Origin: Fibrobacteria bacterium
GTDB lineage: Bacteria > Fibrobacterota > Fibrobacteria > UBA11236
Length of the DNA stretch: 38,835 nt
Assembly (NCBI GenBank): GCA_021155885.1
Contig: JAJNBB010000043.1
Coordinates: forward strand, 1-38,835
Direction of reading: 5' to 3'
Shown: one piece after another, positions 14,653 to 22,736 of the stretch
Layout: every line of letters starts with the position of its first letter
How positions within the stretch are numbered: the first letter of the stretch is position 1
Made by a program: the position numbers and the translations under genes
The notes under the pieces: generated by a model
What the model was told of the DNA's origin: nothing
The model's database searches: none
Seen by the model: the letters and a program-made list of their open reading frames with translations, nothing else

Positions 14653-15170
14653 AGCTTCTGGCCTTGTCGGGCAGCCTGCGGGCCGGATCCGCCAACATCC
14701 GGCTTCTCGAGGCCGTGCGGCTTCTGACGCCGCCCGGCGTAGTCCTGACGATCCGGCCTTCGCTGGATGATCTGCCTTACTTCAACCCGGATATCGAGGA
14801 AGCCGGCTTGCCGCCGGTGGCAGCGGCGTTGCGGGCGGCCGTGGGCGCCTGCGATGCCCTGTTGATCTCCAGTCCGGAGTATGCCCACGGGGTTCCCGGC
14901 GTGATGAAGAACGCGCTGGACTGGCTCGTGGGCGGCATGGAAATGGCCGGCAAGCCCGTGGCCCTGCTGAACGCGACCCCGCCCGGGGAATACGCGCAGG
15001 CTTCCTTGATGGAAATCCTGGGCGTTCTGGGCGGGCGCTTCGTGGAGGCAGCCTCTTTCGAGGCGCCCTTGCGCGGAAGCCAGGCAAGCGCGGAGGAAAT
15101 CGCGGCGGATCCGGCGACGGCGAAGAAAATCACGCACATGTTCGACGTGCTGGCGCGCTACGTGGGTTAG
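14649..15170 (+). CDS. NADPH-dependent FMN reductase-family flavoprotein
   Basis: 173 residues, flavodoxin-like fold. FMN-binding loop GSLRAGSANIRLL is at residues 7-19 and the second signature SPEYAHGVPGVMKNALDWL near residue 77, as in SsuE/ChrR/azoreductase-like enzymes. It reduces FMN, quinones or similar with NAD(P)H; the substrate is not determinable. The start is GTG 14649, overlapping the stop of the truncated helix-hairpin-helix ORF. Confidence 0.93.
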   Translation: MKLLALSGSLRAGSANIRLLEAVRLLTPPGVVLTIRPSLDDLPYFNPDIEEAGLPPVAAALRAAVGACDALLISSPEYAHGVPGVMKNALDWLVGGMEMAGKPVALLNATPPGEYAQASLMEILGVLGGRFVEAASFEAPLRGSQASAEEIAADPATAKKITHMFDVLARYVG

Positions 15171-15213
15171 GCCCAGCCTTGTCCTCCCCTCCCGACGCCG
15201 CGCGCCTTTTACG

Positions 15214-15900
15214 CTAGCGCTTTCGAACCCTTCCCCGGTAAAATCCCAGCGCGGCCAGGGCGCACATCGCGGCGGGAACCAGAATCGCCCCATAGCCGAA
15301 GGCGCGGAAGGCAAGAAACGCGAGGATTCCCCCGGTAAAGAAGCCCGCCAGGACCAGCAGCAGAAACGAAATCTTCCAAAGGCGCACCGTGCGGTGGCGC
15401 AGGGCGTGCCCGATCAAAATACCGAGATCGGTGACGATGCCGGTCATGTGGGTCGTACGAATGATCAGACCCAGGTAGGTGCTCGCCATGGCGTTCTGCA
15501 GGCCGCAGGCCAGCGCCGCGAAGAACAGGCCCGTGTTTGCCGCGCGCCCGAACAGGACGAACGAAACCACGAGCGCCAGGCTCTCGAGCACGAGTATCAG
15601 GACGTATTCCCGGGACGGGCGCGTGTTTTTAACCCCGATGATCGCGCCCGAAAGGGAAGCCCCCGCCAGAAACCCGAACAGGATGTAGGCGATGTTCAGG
15701 AACTCCCGGAAGTTCAAGGAGGCGGAGTCGATGCTTAAGCGCGTGACGGCGCCGGTCATGTGGCTGACCGGAATGTGAAAATAGCCCAGCGAAACGGTGT
15801 TCACGAAGCCCGCGATAAAGGCCAGAACAGCCCCGCCCACGAGAATCAGGGGTTCCGCGGTAGCGGATTCTCGGATTCTGTCGTGATCGGAATACGGCAC
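15214..15900 (-). CDS. YoaK/DUF1275-family membrane protein
   Basis: 228 residues with about six hydrophobic segments (LILVGGAVLAFIAGFVNTVSL, IAYILFGFLAGASLSGAII, YVLILVLESLALVVSFVLFG and others). The repeated motif SHMTGAVTRL and THMTGIVTDLG together with LACGLQNAMAST is characteristic of the DUF1275 (YoaK) inner-membrane family, function unknown. The track ORF extends to 16194 through the ferredoxin gene; GTG 15900 is chosen because it follows the ferredoxin stop by 14 bp and all membrane segments lie after it. Confidence 0.85.
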   Translation of the reverse strand: MPYSDHDRIRESATAEPLILVGGAVLAFIAGFVNTVSLGYFHIPVSHMTGAVTRLSIDSASLNFREFLNIAYILFGFLAGASLSGAIIGVKNTRPSREYVLILVLESLALVVSFVLFGRAANTGLFFAALACGLQNAMASTYLGLIIRTTHMTGIVTDLGILIGHALRHRTVRLWKISFLLLVLAGFFTGGILAFLAFRAFGYGAILVPAAMCALAALGFYRGRVRKR

Positions 15901-15914
15901 GGATTTCCGGGAAG

Positions 15915-16235
15915 TTATTCGCCTTGGGAGGGCGTATTCAAAAGGGACCGCACCTTTGCCTCGATCTCCGGGACATCCCCTTCCCCGACGCCCTGCAGCC
16001 ACACGCCGGGCGTGCCGTCCTGCGCGTAGCACATCACGTTCGGACCCTGCGCGCAAGGCCCCAGGCACCCCGTCCTCGAAACGCGCACCGGCAGCTTGGC
16101 TTCCTTGAGCCGGGCCTTGAGGGTTTCGAACACCCTCTGCGCCTCGCCCGAATCCCCGCACGACGGCGTGCCGTCGTGGCGCGCGTTGGTGCACACGAGG
16201 ATATGGAGTTTATGGGGTGTTTGCGCTATGTTCAT
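15915..16235 (-). CDS. Thioredoxin-like [2Fe-2S] ferredoxin
   Basis: 106 residues. It has the Shethna-type pattern: first Cys in LVCTNARHDGTPSCG, then CLGPCAQGPNVMCY, giving the four cluster ligands in the C-x(n)-C ... C-x3-C arrangement. It carries electrons in the cytoplasm; partner unknown. It is 14 bp upstream of the YoaK-like gene and divergent from lpxH. Confidence 0.92.
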   Translation of the reverse strand: MNIAQTPHKLHILVCTNARHDGTPSCGDSGEAQRVFETLKARLKEAKLPVRVSRTGCLGPCAQGPNVMCYAQDGTPGVWLQGVGEGDVPEIEAKVRSLLNTPSQGE

Positions 16236-16249
16236 TGTGTTCCATGGTT

Positions 16250-16276
16250 CTCACCCTTCGACAGGCTCAGGGTGAG
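16250..16276. repeat. Dispersed-type hairpin ctcaccct / agggtgag
   Basis: An 8-bp stem with loop tcgacaggctc, in the divergent gap between the ferredoxin and lpxH genes. The sequence cttcgacaggctcagggtga is, from memory, an intergenic hairpin word found in many unrelated bacterial genomes. Confidence 0.7.
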
Positions 16277-16326
16277 CGGAAGTCGAATAGGCATTTCATT
16301 CTCCCTTTAAAACTAAATTCTTCGCC

Positions 16327-17073
16327 ATGGCCTCCGCGTTCTTCATCTCCGACCTGCACCTCGGCACGCGCTATGGCGCGGCGGACCGGGGACGCGAGGC
16401 CCGGTTCGAGGAATGGATCCGGAGCCTGACCGGCCGCGCCAGCCACCTCTTTCTGCTGGGCGACATCTTCGAGTTCTGGATGGAATACCGGCACTACGTT
16501 CCCAAGCACCATATGGGCGTGCTGTCGGCCCTGTACGAACTCCGCCGCTCCGGGGTGGAAATCCGTTACGTTGGCGGCAACCACGATTTCAATCTGGGCA
16601 CGTTCTTCCGGGACTCCCTGGGGATCATTACCCACAACGGTCCCTTCGAGGTCACTTTGCAGGGAAAGCGCCTGCTCCTGCTGCACGGGGACGGGCTGAA
16701 TCCCAAGGATTGGAAATACCGCCTCGTCCGCAAGGTACTGCACCATCCCCTGTCGAACTGGGCCTACAAACTCCTGCACCCCGATCTCGGCATGAAGATC
16801 GCGCTGGGAGTCGGCAAGACTTCCCGCGACCAGGAAACACCCGAAAACTACATCGGCAACGACCCCGTCCGTCTCGCGCAGTATGAGGAGGAGGCCCGTT
16901 CGCTCCTGAGGCAAGGCTACGACATCGTCATGCACGGCCACATTCACGTCGGCTTCATCAAGCCGCTCCCCGAGGGCGTCTACGTCAACACGGGCGAGTG
17001 GCTCCAGCGGCTGGAATACGTGGAAATGAGCGATGGGGTCTGTACGCTGCGGACGTACGAAGCGAACAGCTGA
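16327..17073 (+). CDS. lpxH: UDP-2,3-diacylglucosamine diphosphatase-like phosphoesterase
   Basis: 248 residues, calcineurin-like metallophosphoesterase. The metal-ligand motifs are all present in order: SDLHLG (Asp9, His11), LLGDIFEFW, GGNHDFN, HGDG and MHGHIHVG. The GDIFEFW sequence is typical of LpxH, which removes UMP from UDP-diacylglucosamine to make lipid X in lipid A biosynthesis. The related LpxH2/YbbF-like group cannot be excluded. The final residues and TGA fall in a heptad-repeat arm. Confidence 0.85.
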   Translation: MASAFFISDLHLGTRYGAADRGREARFEEWIRSLTGRASHLFLLGDIFEFWMEYRHYVPKHHMGVLSALYELRRSGVEIRYVGGNHDFNLGTFFRDSLGIITHNGPFEVTLQGKRLLLLHGDGLNPKDWKYRLVRKVLHHPLSNWAYKLLHPDLGMKIALGVGKTSRDQETPENYIGNDPVRLAQYEEEARSLLRQGYDIVMHGHIHVGFIKPLPEGVYVNTGEWLQRLEYVEMSDGVCTLRTYEANS

Positions 17074-17149
17074 CAGCCTACAGCGGACAGCCGAACGCAA
17101 TCCGCCGGTACCGGTCCGACCCTAAGCTGTTCTCTGTGCGCTGTCCGCT
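17068..17149. repeat. Heptad-repeat inverted repeat 4 (lpxH / unknown gene gap)
   Basis: Left arm 17068-17092 (agctgac, agcctac, agcggac, agcc) and right arm 17125-17149 match at 20 of 25 positions. Units of 7 nt are clear on both arms. A ccggtaccgg palindrome lies in the loop. The element bridges two convergent genes; it contains the lpxH stop and ends 2 bp from the opposite stop. Confidence 0.8.
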
Positions 17150-17151
17150 AG

Positions 17152-18027
17152 TTACAACCCCGCCAGCTCTTTGCGGATGCTTTCCAGCTTCTCGTAGTCT
17201 TCCTGCTGCAGCGCCTCGATCTTCGAGACCAGGAGTTCCAGCTTACGGAGCGTGGGCGCGTCGAAGTCGCGGGCCGATTCGATCAGGTGCAGCACGGCCT
17301 CCGTATCCTCCGGAAAACCGAACTCCTCCATGAACGCCCGGAACTCGGCGATCGACTTGTCATGGTCGCCGTCCCCCCCGCGCGTGTAAATCATGCGCGG
17401 GATCAGGACGGTCAGGAGGTGATGCTTCCAGCCGCCCTCGGGTTCCGGAAGGGACGGCGCGGGCTCGGGATTCTCGATGGTCCGCAGAAGCTGGGCGATC
17501 TCTTTCTCGACCGTCCGGTGCTCCTGCTCGCGGTAGTAGGCCTGGTACAAGATGGGGAACGAATTGACGCAGAGATGGGCGTGGCTAAGCACGGTGAACG
17601 AGCCCAGGTAATAGATGTCGGCGTCGTGCGCCATCATCGCTTCCTCGCTCGCGAAGTACGCCACCTTGGCCGGGATGGGGATGAAGTCGGCGTTCTTCAT
17701 GGAATCCAGGCGCTCCTTGACGGCCTCCGGATCCAGCGCCCCCTCGAGGCCGCCGTTTTCACGGGCCTGCTCGATGACTTCCTGGATGCCCTTCTCCATC
17801 GAGATCCCGAACTCCTTCTTGAAGAAGTCGCGGATGTTGCGCTGGTCGACGTAATTGGCCTGCACGGCCAGCACCCCGTCGCGCACGAGCGCTTCCAGCG
17901 GGGAAGCCTCCGCGTCGGGGGCGCGGGATTCCACGGTACCTTCGATCCGCACGTAGGCGATCAGATGACCGCGCAAATGCCGGGGATCCCCTTTTTTCTG
18001 CTCGACGCCGAGGCCGAAATAGTTCAT
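17152..18027 (-). CDS. Hypothetical protein downstream of glgP and the PRPP synthetase-like gene
   Basis: 291 residues, family not recognised. ATG 18027 gives MNYFGLGVEQKKGDPRHLRGHLIAYVRIEG; the longer track ORF upstream is out-of-frame PRPP synthetase-like coding sequence. There is no signal peptide or membrane helix. The middle (YYLGSFTVLSHAHLCVNSFPILYQAYYREQEHRTVEKEIAQLL) looks helical, and the C-terminal 50 residues are charged and probably coiled coil (LVSKIEALQQEDYEKLESIRKELAGL). It is in the same direction as glgP and may belong to that transcript. Confidence 0.7.
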   Translation of the reverse strand: MNYFGLGVEQKKGDPRHLRGHLIAYVRIEGTVESRAPDAEASPLEALVRDGVLAVQANYVDQRNIRDFFKKEFGISMEKGIQEVIEQARENGGLEGALDPEAVKERLDSMKNADFIPIPAKVAYFASEEAMMAHDADIYYLGSFTVLSHAHLCVNSFPILYQAYYREQEHRTVEKEIAQLLRTIENPEPAPSLPEPEGGWKHHLLTVLIPRMIYTRGGDGDHDKSIAEFRAFMEEFGFPEDTEAVLHLIESARDFDAPTLRKLELLVSKIEALQQEDYEKLESIRKELAGL

Positions 18028-18118
18028 GACAGCAAAGTAGAAACTACGCGCACGGCCGTTTTGCGTCGTGCGCCGGCGAACCGTTTGAAAATGAAGCGGC
18101 GCGCACGCGCGCCGGCGA

Positions 18119-19139
18119 TCAACGGCCGGGACTGATGCTGGGGCGCCAGCGCGGATTTTTCGAGGACATGTCCACCGAATAGAAATTGCGCTCGAACGGG
18201 GCCGCGTTCTTGCCCAGGTGCTGGAGCAAAAAGCGCGCGATCCACTTCTCGATCGTGCGGGTTCGCCTCGCGGAGCAGCCGGCAGCATTCCACCACGGTG
18301 GAACCCGTGCGCACCATGTCGTCGAGGATGATGACGTCCTTGCCGGCGATCTGGTCCAAAGTGATGTCGGACTTCGCGCCCACCGCCATGCGCACCTGGC
18401 GCTCGCCCACGCGCGACTTCTCCATGACGAGGCACGACGCGCGGGACAGCGAAAGCGACTCGCGCACCTGGTTCACGAAGGGCAGGGCGCCCATGTCGGG
18501 GGCGCAGAGCACGAGGTTGTCGCCGTCCTTGCCGGTCACGACCATGTCCGAGTACTTCAGGTAATCGGCATAGACCTCGTTGGGGATGAGGTTGTAGAAC
18601 TCGCCCCCGAAGGCGCGGCCGAAAAGCTTCTGCACCTTGGAACTGTGGTTGTGCACGGTGATCACGGCGTCGACGCCGGCGTGCTTCAGGAGCTCGGCGT
18701 ACAGCTTGGCGGTGAAGGGCTGGCCGTCGAACTTCTTCAGGTCCTCGACCGAGCGGTTCTCCTCGTCCTCGCCGCGGTGGGGGCCCCGGTCCTGCGCGGA
18801 GAAGAACAGGTCCGGCTCGACCAGGATGACCTTCTTCGCCCCGTTGTCCTTCGCGCCGCGCGCCAGCATCAGCGTGCGCATGGCGAGCGATCCGCGGCTG
18901 TCGTTGGTCGCGGCGGAGCAGATCACCACCGTCTTGCCCTCGAGCGAGCGCCCGATGACGTCCATGTTCCCCTCGTCGCTGATGTAGCGCGGGCAGAACT
19001 CGGTGTTGGCGTAGATCTTCAGCGAGATGAGGTCGGCGATCTCCTCGGTTTGACCGCACATGTGGGCGAGGTCGATGGCGAAAGGATCATCGGAAACGTT
19101 GGAAACGATGAGGGTATCGTTCATGGCGTGATTTTTCAT
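18119..19139 (-). pseudogene. PRPP synthetase-like gene with frameshift and missing segment
   Basis: The N-terminal 285 or so residues are ribose-phosphate pyrophosphokinase-like: SAQDRGP, FTAKLYAELLKHAGVDAVITVHNHS and the PRPP loop VIILDDMVRTGSTVVECC. After RLLREANP the frame carries nonsense. The other frame from about base 18257 reads TIEKWIARFLLQHLG and VDMSSKNPRWRP, a sensible C-terminus ending at TGA 18119-18121. The strand usually between these blocks (in relatives the H.......TNTIP region, about 40 residues) is absent, so this is an internal deletion plus frameshift, or an assembly error. Start ATG 19139 is preferred: GGAG lies 4 nt upstream and ATGA overlaps the glgP stop. ATG 19124 is an alternative. 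Confidence 0.75.
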
Positions 19140-21658
19140 TCTTCTCCGGCGCGCGCGATCGGGATCGAGGGCGTCTTCCACACGTCGTTGCGGTATTCTT
19201 CGATGGTCCTGTCGGAGGAAAACATACCCATGCGCGCGAGATTCAGCACGGCCTTTCGCGTCCAGGCGTCGGAATCCCGGTAAAGGTCCGAAACCCGGCC
19301 CTGGGCGGCCGCGTAATCGGCGAAATCCGCGAAAAGCATGTATTCATCGTGATGCTCCAGGCCGTCCAGGAAGGGACGGAACAGGCCCGGCTCGTCCGGC
19401 GAGAAGTAACCGGAGCGGAACAGGTCGATCACCGCCTTGAGGGCCGGGTCCTGGGCGAGGACCAGCGCCGGGTTGTACCCGGAGGCCTTGCGGTTGCGCA
19501 CTTCCTCGGCGGTCATCCCGAACAGGAAGAAGTTCTCCTCCCCCACCTGCTCCCGGATCTCGATGTTCGCCCCGTCCAGGGTGCCGATGGTCAGCGCCCC
19601 GTTGATCGCGAACTTCATGTTGCCCGTGCCGCTCGCCTCGGTGCCGGCGGTGGAGATCTGCTCCGAAAGGTCGCTGGCCGGGAAAATTTTCTCCGCCAGC
19701 GAGACCCGGTAGTCCTCCAGGAACACCACCTTGATCAGGTCGCGCGAATCCGGGTCGGCGTTCACCACCGAGGCCACCGAATTGATCATCTTGATGATGA
19801 GCTTGGCGGTCATGTAGCCGGGGGCCGCCTTGCCGCCGAACACGAAGGTGCGCGGCACCATGCCCTTGCCGTTGCCGCTCTTGATCTGGTTGTACAAGTG
19901 GACGATGTGCAGGGCGTTCAGGGCCTGCCGCTTGTATTCGTGGATGCGCTTGATCTGCACGTCGAACATCGACTCGGGATCGACCTCGATGTCCTGGGTG
20001 AAGCGGATCCAGTCCGCCAGCTTTCCCTTGTTGTGACGCTTGATGTCCCTCCAGCGCGACAGGAATTCGGCGTCGTCGGCGAACTTCTCCAGCTCGCGGA
20101 TGCGCCCGAAGTCCTTCACCCAACCGCCGCCGATCTTCTCGGTGATGAGGGAGGACAGCCCCGGGTTGGCCTTGTACAGCCAGCGGCGCGGGGTGACGCC
20201 GTTGGTCTTGTTGTGGAACTTCTCCGGCGTCATGTCGTTGAAGTCCTTGAGCACCTGCGACCTCAGCAACTCGGTGTGCAGCGCGGCCACGCCGTTCACG
20301 GCGTGCGACCCCACCACGGCCAGGTAGGCCATGCGGATCTGGCGGTCGCCCGATTCGTCGATCAGGGACATCCGCTTCAGGCGCTCCGCGTCGCCGGGGT
20401 ACTTCCAGGAGACCTGCTTTAGGAAGCGGTAGTTGATCTCGTAGATGATCTGCAGGTGGCGCGGCAGCAGCCGTCCCAGCAAGTCGACGCCCCACTTTTC
20501 GAGGGCCTCGGGCAGCAAGGTGTGGTTGGTATAGGCGAAGACCCGCGTGGTGATGTCCCAGGCGTGCTCCCACGACATCTCCTCGATGTCGACCAGCAGG
20601 CGCATCAGCTCCGGGATCGAAATCGCCGGGTGGGTGTCGTTCAGCTGGATGGCCGCCTTCTCGGCGAGCTCGCTGCAGTCCTTGTGGAACTTCTTGTGGC
20701 GGCGCAGGATGTCGGACAAAGTGGCCGCGCACATGAAGTACTGCTGCTTGAGGCGCAGCTCCTTGCCGTTCATCGAATTGTCGTTCGGGTACAGCACCTT
20801 CGAGATGCTCTCCGACAGCGAAATGTCCTTGCTCGCCTCGACGTAGTCGCCGCTGTTGAAGTAATGCAGGCCGAACTCGTCGGAGGACTTCGCCGACCAC
20901 AGGCGCAGGGTGTTCACCGTCTCGTTGCCGTAGCCCGGGATCGGCGTGTCGTAGGGGCAGGCCAGCACCGTCTCGGTATCGACCCACTCGAACACCGTCA
21001 CGCCCTGGGCGTTCTTGCGCGAGGATACCCGGCCCTTGAAGTGGATCGGCACCGTGTATTCGGGGCGCGCGATCTCCCAGGGGTTCGGCAACCGCAGCCA
21101 GTTGTCGGGATGCTCGTGCTGGTACCCGTCGCGGATCTTCTGGTGGAACATCCCGTAGTCATAACGGATGCCGTAACCGTAGGCGGGCAGTTCCAGCGTC
21201 GCCATCGAGTCGAGGAAGCAAGCGGCCAGCCGGCCCAGGCCGCCGTTGCCGAGACCGGCCTCCAGTTCCTGGCTGCGCAGCTCCGCGAGGTCCATGCCGA
21301 GATCGTACATCGCCGAACGCGCCGACTCGGCGATGCCGAGGTTGATCAGCGCGTTGCCCAGCGAGCGGCCCATCAGGAATTCCATCGAGATGTAGTAGAT
21401 GCGCCGCGCGTCCTGCAGATAATACGTCTGCTGCGTGCGGATCCAGCGCGAGATCAGCTGGTTGCGGGCGGCGAAGCTCAGCGCCAGGTACTTGTCGTAC
21501 GGGGTCGCCGAATATTTGTCCTTGCCGAGGGTGAACCGCAGATGCTCGAAGAAGGCTTCCTGGATGACCTCCTTGCCGTGCCGCGCCTCATCGGCCTTGG
21601 CGGAGGCCGCGGCTTCATGAGGAACCGCGCGTGTCTTGGATTTAGCGGATGGTGCCAT
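19136..21658 (-). CDS. glgP: Glycogen/maltodextrin phosphorylase
   Basis: 840 residues, full family length. It releases glucose-1-phosphate from alpha-1,4-glucans using pyridoxal phosphate. Landmarks: EAGLGNGGLGRLAACFLDS, GYGIRYDYGMF, QLNDTHPAISIPELMR, KTNGVTPRRWL, QIKRIHEYKRQ and the PLP site EASGTGNMKFAINGALTIGT (Lys near residue 682). The first 25 residues are a basic, Ala-rich extension. A strong GGGGAG ribosome-binding site precedes ATG 21658. Its TGA overlaps the PRPP synthetase-like ATG, so these two are coupled. Confidence 0.97.
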   Translation of the reverse strand: MAPSAKSKTRAVPHEAAASAKADEARHGKEVIQEAFFEHLRFTLGKDKYSATPYDKYLALSFAARNQLISRWIRTQQTYYLQDARRIYYISMEFLMGRSLGNALINLGIAESARSAMYDLGMDLAELRSQELEAGLGNGGLGRLAACFLDSMATLELPAYGYGIRYDYGMFHQKIRDGYQHEHPDNWLRLPNPWEIARPEYTVPIHFKGRVSSRKNAQGVTVFEWVDTETVLACPYDTPIPGYGNETVNTLRLWSAKSSDEFGLHYFNSGDYVEASKDISLSESISKVLYPNDNSMNGKELRLKQQYFMCAATLSDILRRHKKFHKDCSELAEKAAIQLNDTHPAISIPELMRLLVDIEEMSWEHAWDITTRVFAYTNHTLLPEALEKWGVDLLGRLLPRHLQIIYEINYRFLKQVSWKYPGDAERLKRMSLIDESGDRQIRMAYLAVVGSHAVNGVAALHTELLRSQVLKDFNDMTPEKFHNKTNGVTPRRWLYKANPGLSSLITEKIGGGWVKDFGRIRELEKFADDAEFLSRWRDIKRHNKGKLADWIRFTQDIEVDPESMFDVQIKRIHEYKRQALNALHIVHLYNQIKSGNGKGMVPRTFVFGGKAAPGYMTAKLIIKMINSVASVVNADPDSRDLIKVVFLEDYRVSLAEKIFPASDLSEQISTAGTEASGTGNMKFAINGALTIGTLDGANIEIREQVGEENFFLFGMTAEEVRNRKASGYNPALVLAQDPALKAVIDLFRSGYFSPDEPGLFRPFLDGLEHHDEYMLFADFADYAAAQGRVSDLYRDSDAWTRKAVLNLARMGMFSSDRTIEEYRNDVWKTPSIPIARAGEE

Positions 21659-21983
21659 TAGAATCTCCCCCTCTGATAGCGACGCGCTGAACCAAGCATA
21701 GCAATTTCGGATTTTGGCTGATTCCCCCTTTTGTCCGGATTCTACAAGAATGCCGGGGCGCCGTCATCACACGTTCCGTACGGTCAATGGCGCCGCTTCC
21801 TTGTAAATTTTGTCATAAAATGGAAACAGGAGTTGGGGGTTGGGGGTTTGGGGGTTCGGAGTTGGGCGCTTGATACAGAGCCACGAGAAACATTTTCGTC
21901 GCATATCGGCATCCAGAAAAAGTCGGCGGCGTTTTGTCTTTTCCCCCAACCCCCAACCGCCAACTCCAGGCTATCTTAGCCCC
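21659..21983. other. Divergent intergenic region glgP / methyltransferase
   Basis: 325 bp. It should hold promoters for both genes, but I found no convincing -35/-10 pair. Over 40% of it is the heptad element at 21829-21967; the remainder near glgP is AT-richer. Confidence 0.5.
21829..21967. repeat. Heptad-repeat inverted repeat 5 (divergent gap)
   Basis: Left arm 21829-21854 (ggagttg, ggggttg, ggggttt, gggg) and right arm 21943-21967 are about 23/25 complementary, separated by an 88-nt loop. Units are 7 nt. G-runs make the left arm a possible G-quadruplex former. The right arm ends 16 bp from the methyltransferase GTG, so it would form part of that gene's leader. Confidence 0.8.
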
Positions 21984-22736
21984 GTGCTTTCCCCCGAATC
22001 CCACCTGCGGCAACAAGGCCTGACGCCCCTGGCCTGGGATGAAATCCTGACCCTCGTCGAGCAGAAATTGACGCCGACGGAATCGCAAACCTTCCAGCGG
22101 CTGCACCGCGCCTTCGCCGCCTATCCCGCGGCGCACACCGTGCGGGCCTTTTACGACTTCGCCGCGCAGCGGGATCTTCTCGCGCTATTGGCCGGCTTTC
22201 GCTTCGAGCGGCTGGTCGATCTCGCCGGCGCCCTGTCGACGCAAGCCCTCGCGGGCCGGCGCGCCCTCGACTACGGGGCCGGCGGCGGGTACCTGGCGGC
22301 CTACCTCCGCGCCGCGGGCGCCGAGGTGACCGTCGCCGACTTTTCCCCGGCCACGCTCCGCCGCCTCGAGACTCTCGGCTACCCGGTGGTCGCCGGGGAG
22401 GTCCCGCCCGCCCCGGACTTCGACCTCATCCTGTGCGCCGACAGTCTCGGCGAAGTCAACGCCGACGAAGACGACTGGCTCGCCGCCCCCGAAAACCTCG
22501 GGGACCCGAACTATCCCGGAGAACTGAACGCCCGCTACGGCTTCGCCGAAAAGCTGGCGCCCCTGAAATCCCGGCTCGCGGCGAATGGCTTCGTCCTTCT
22601 GTTCGAACCCGTCCGGCACGCTCATTTCTGGCAGGGCGCCGCGCGCGCGCTCGAAGGCGCGGGATGGAAGGCGGAGGTTTTGACCGCGCCGGTGCTGGGG
22701 TTGAAATTACGGACGGGGGACGGGGGACGGGAGTAA
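21984..22736 (+). CDS. SAM-dependent methyltransferase-like protein
   Basis: 250 residues from GTG 21984; the track ORF starts 48 codons earlier inside the inverted repeat, giving low-complexity Pro/Gly sequence, so the later start is chosen. Class I methyltransferase motif I appears as RALDYGAGGGYLAAYLRAAGAEVTVADFSPATL, with an acidic end of strand 2 and motif IV-like FDLILCADSLGEV. An N-terminal helical region of about 90 residues precedes it. Substrate unknown. The C-terminal LRTGDGGRE is encoded by the next repeat element. Confidence 0.75.
   Translation: MLSPESHLRQQGLTPLAWDEILTLVEQKLTPTESQTFQRLHRAFAAYPAAHTVRAFYDFAAQRDLLALLAGFRFERLVDLAGALSTQALAGRRALDYGAGGGYLAAYLRAAGAEVTVADFSPATLRRLETLGYPVVAGEVPPAPDFDLILCADSLGEVNADEDDWLAAPENLGDPNYPGELNARYGFAEKLAPLKSRLAANGFVLLFEPVRHAHFWQGAARALEGAGWKAEVLTAPVLGLKLRTGDGGRE

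Noticed and set aside
16195-16235. YoaK-like protein beginning at the track start 16194
   Set aside because: That extension overlaps the ferredoxin gene out of frame and is Arg/Gly-rich; membrane helices begin only after GTG 15900.
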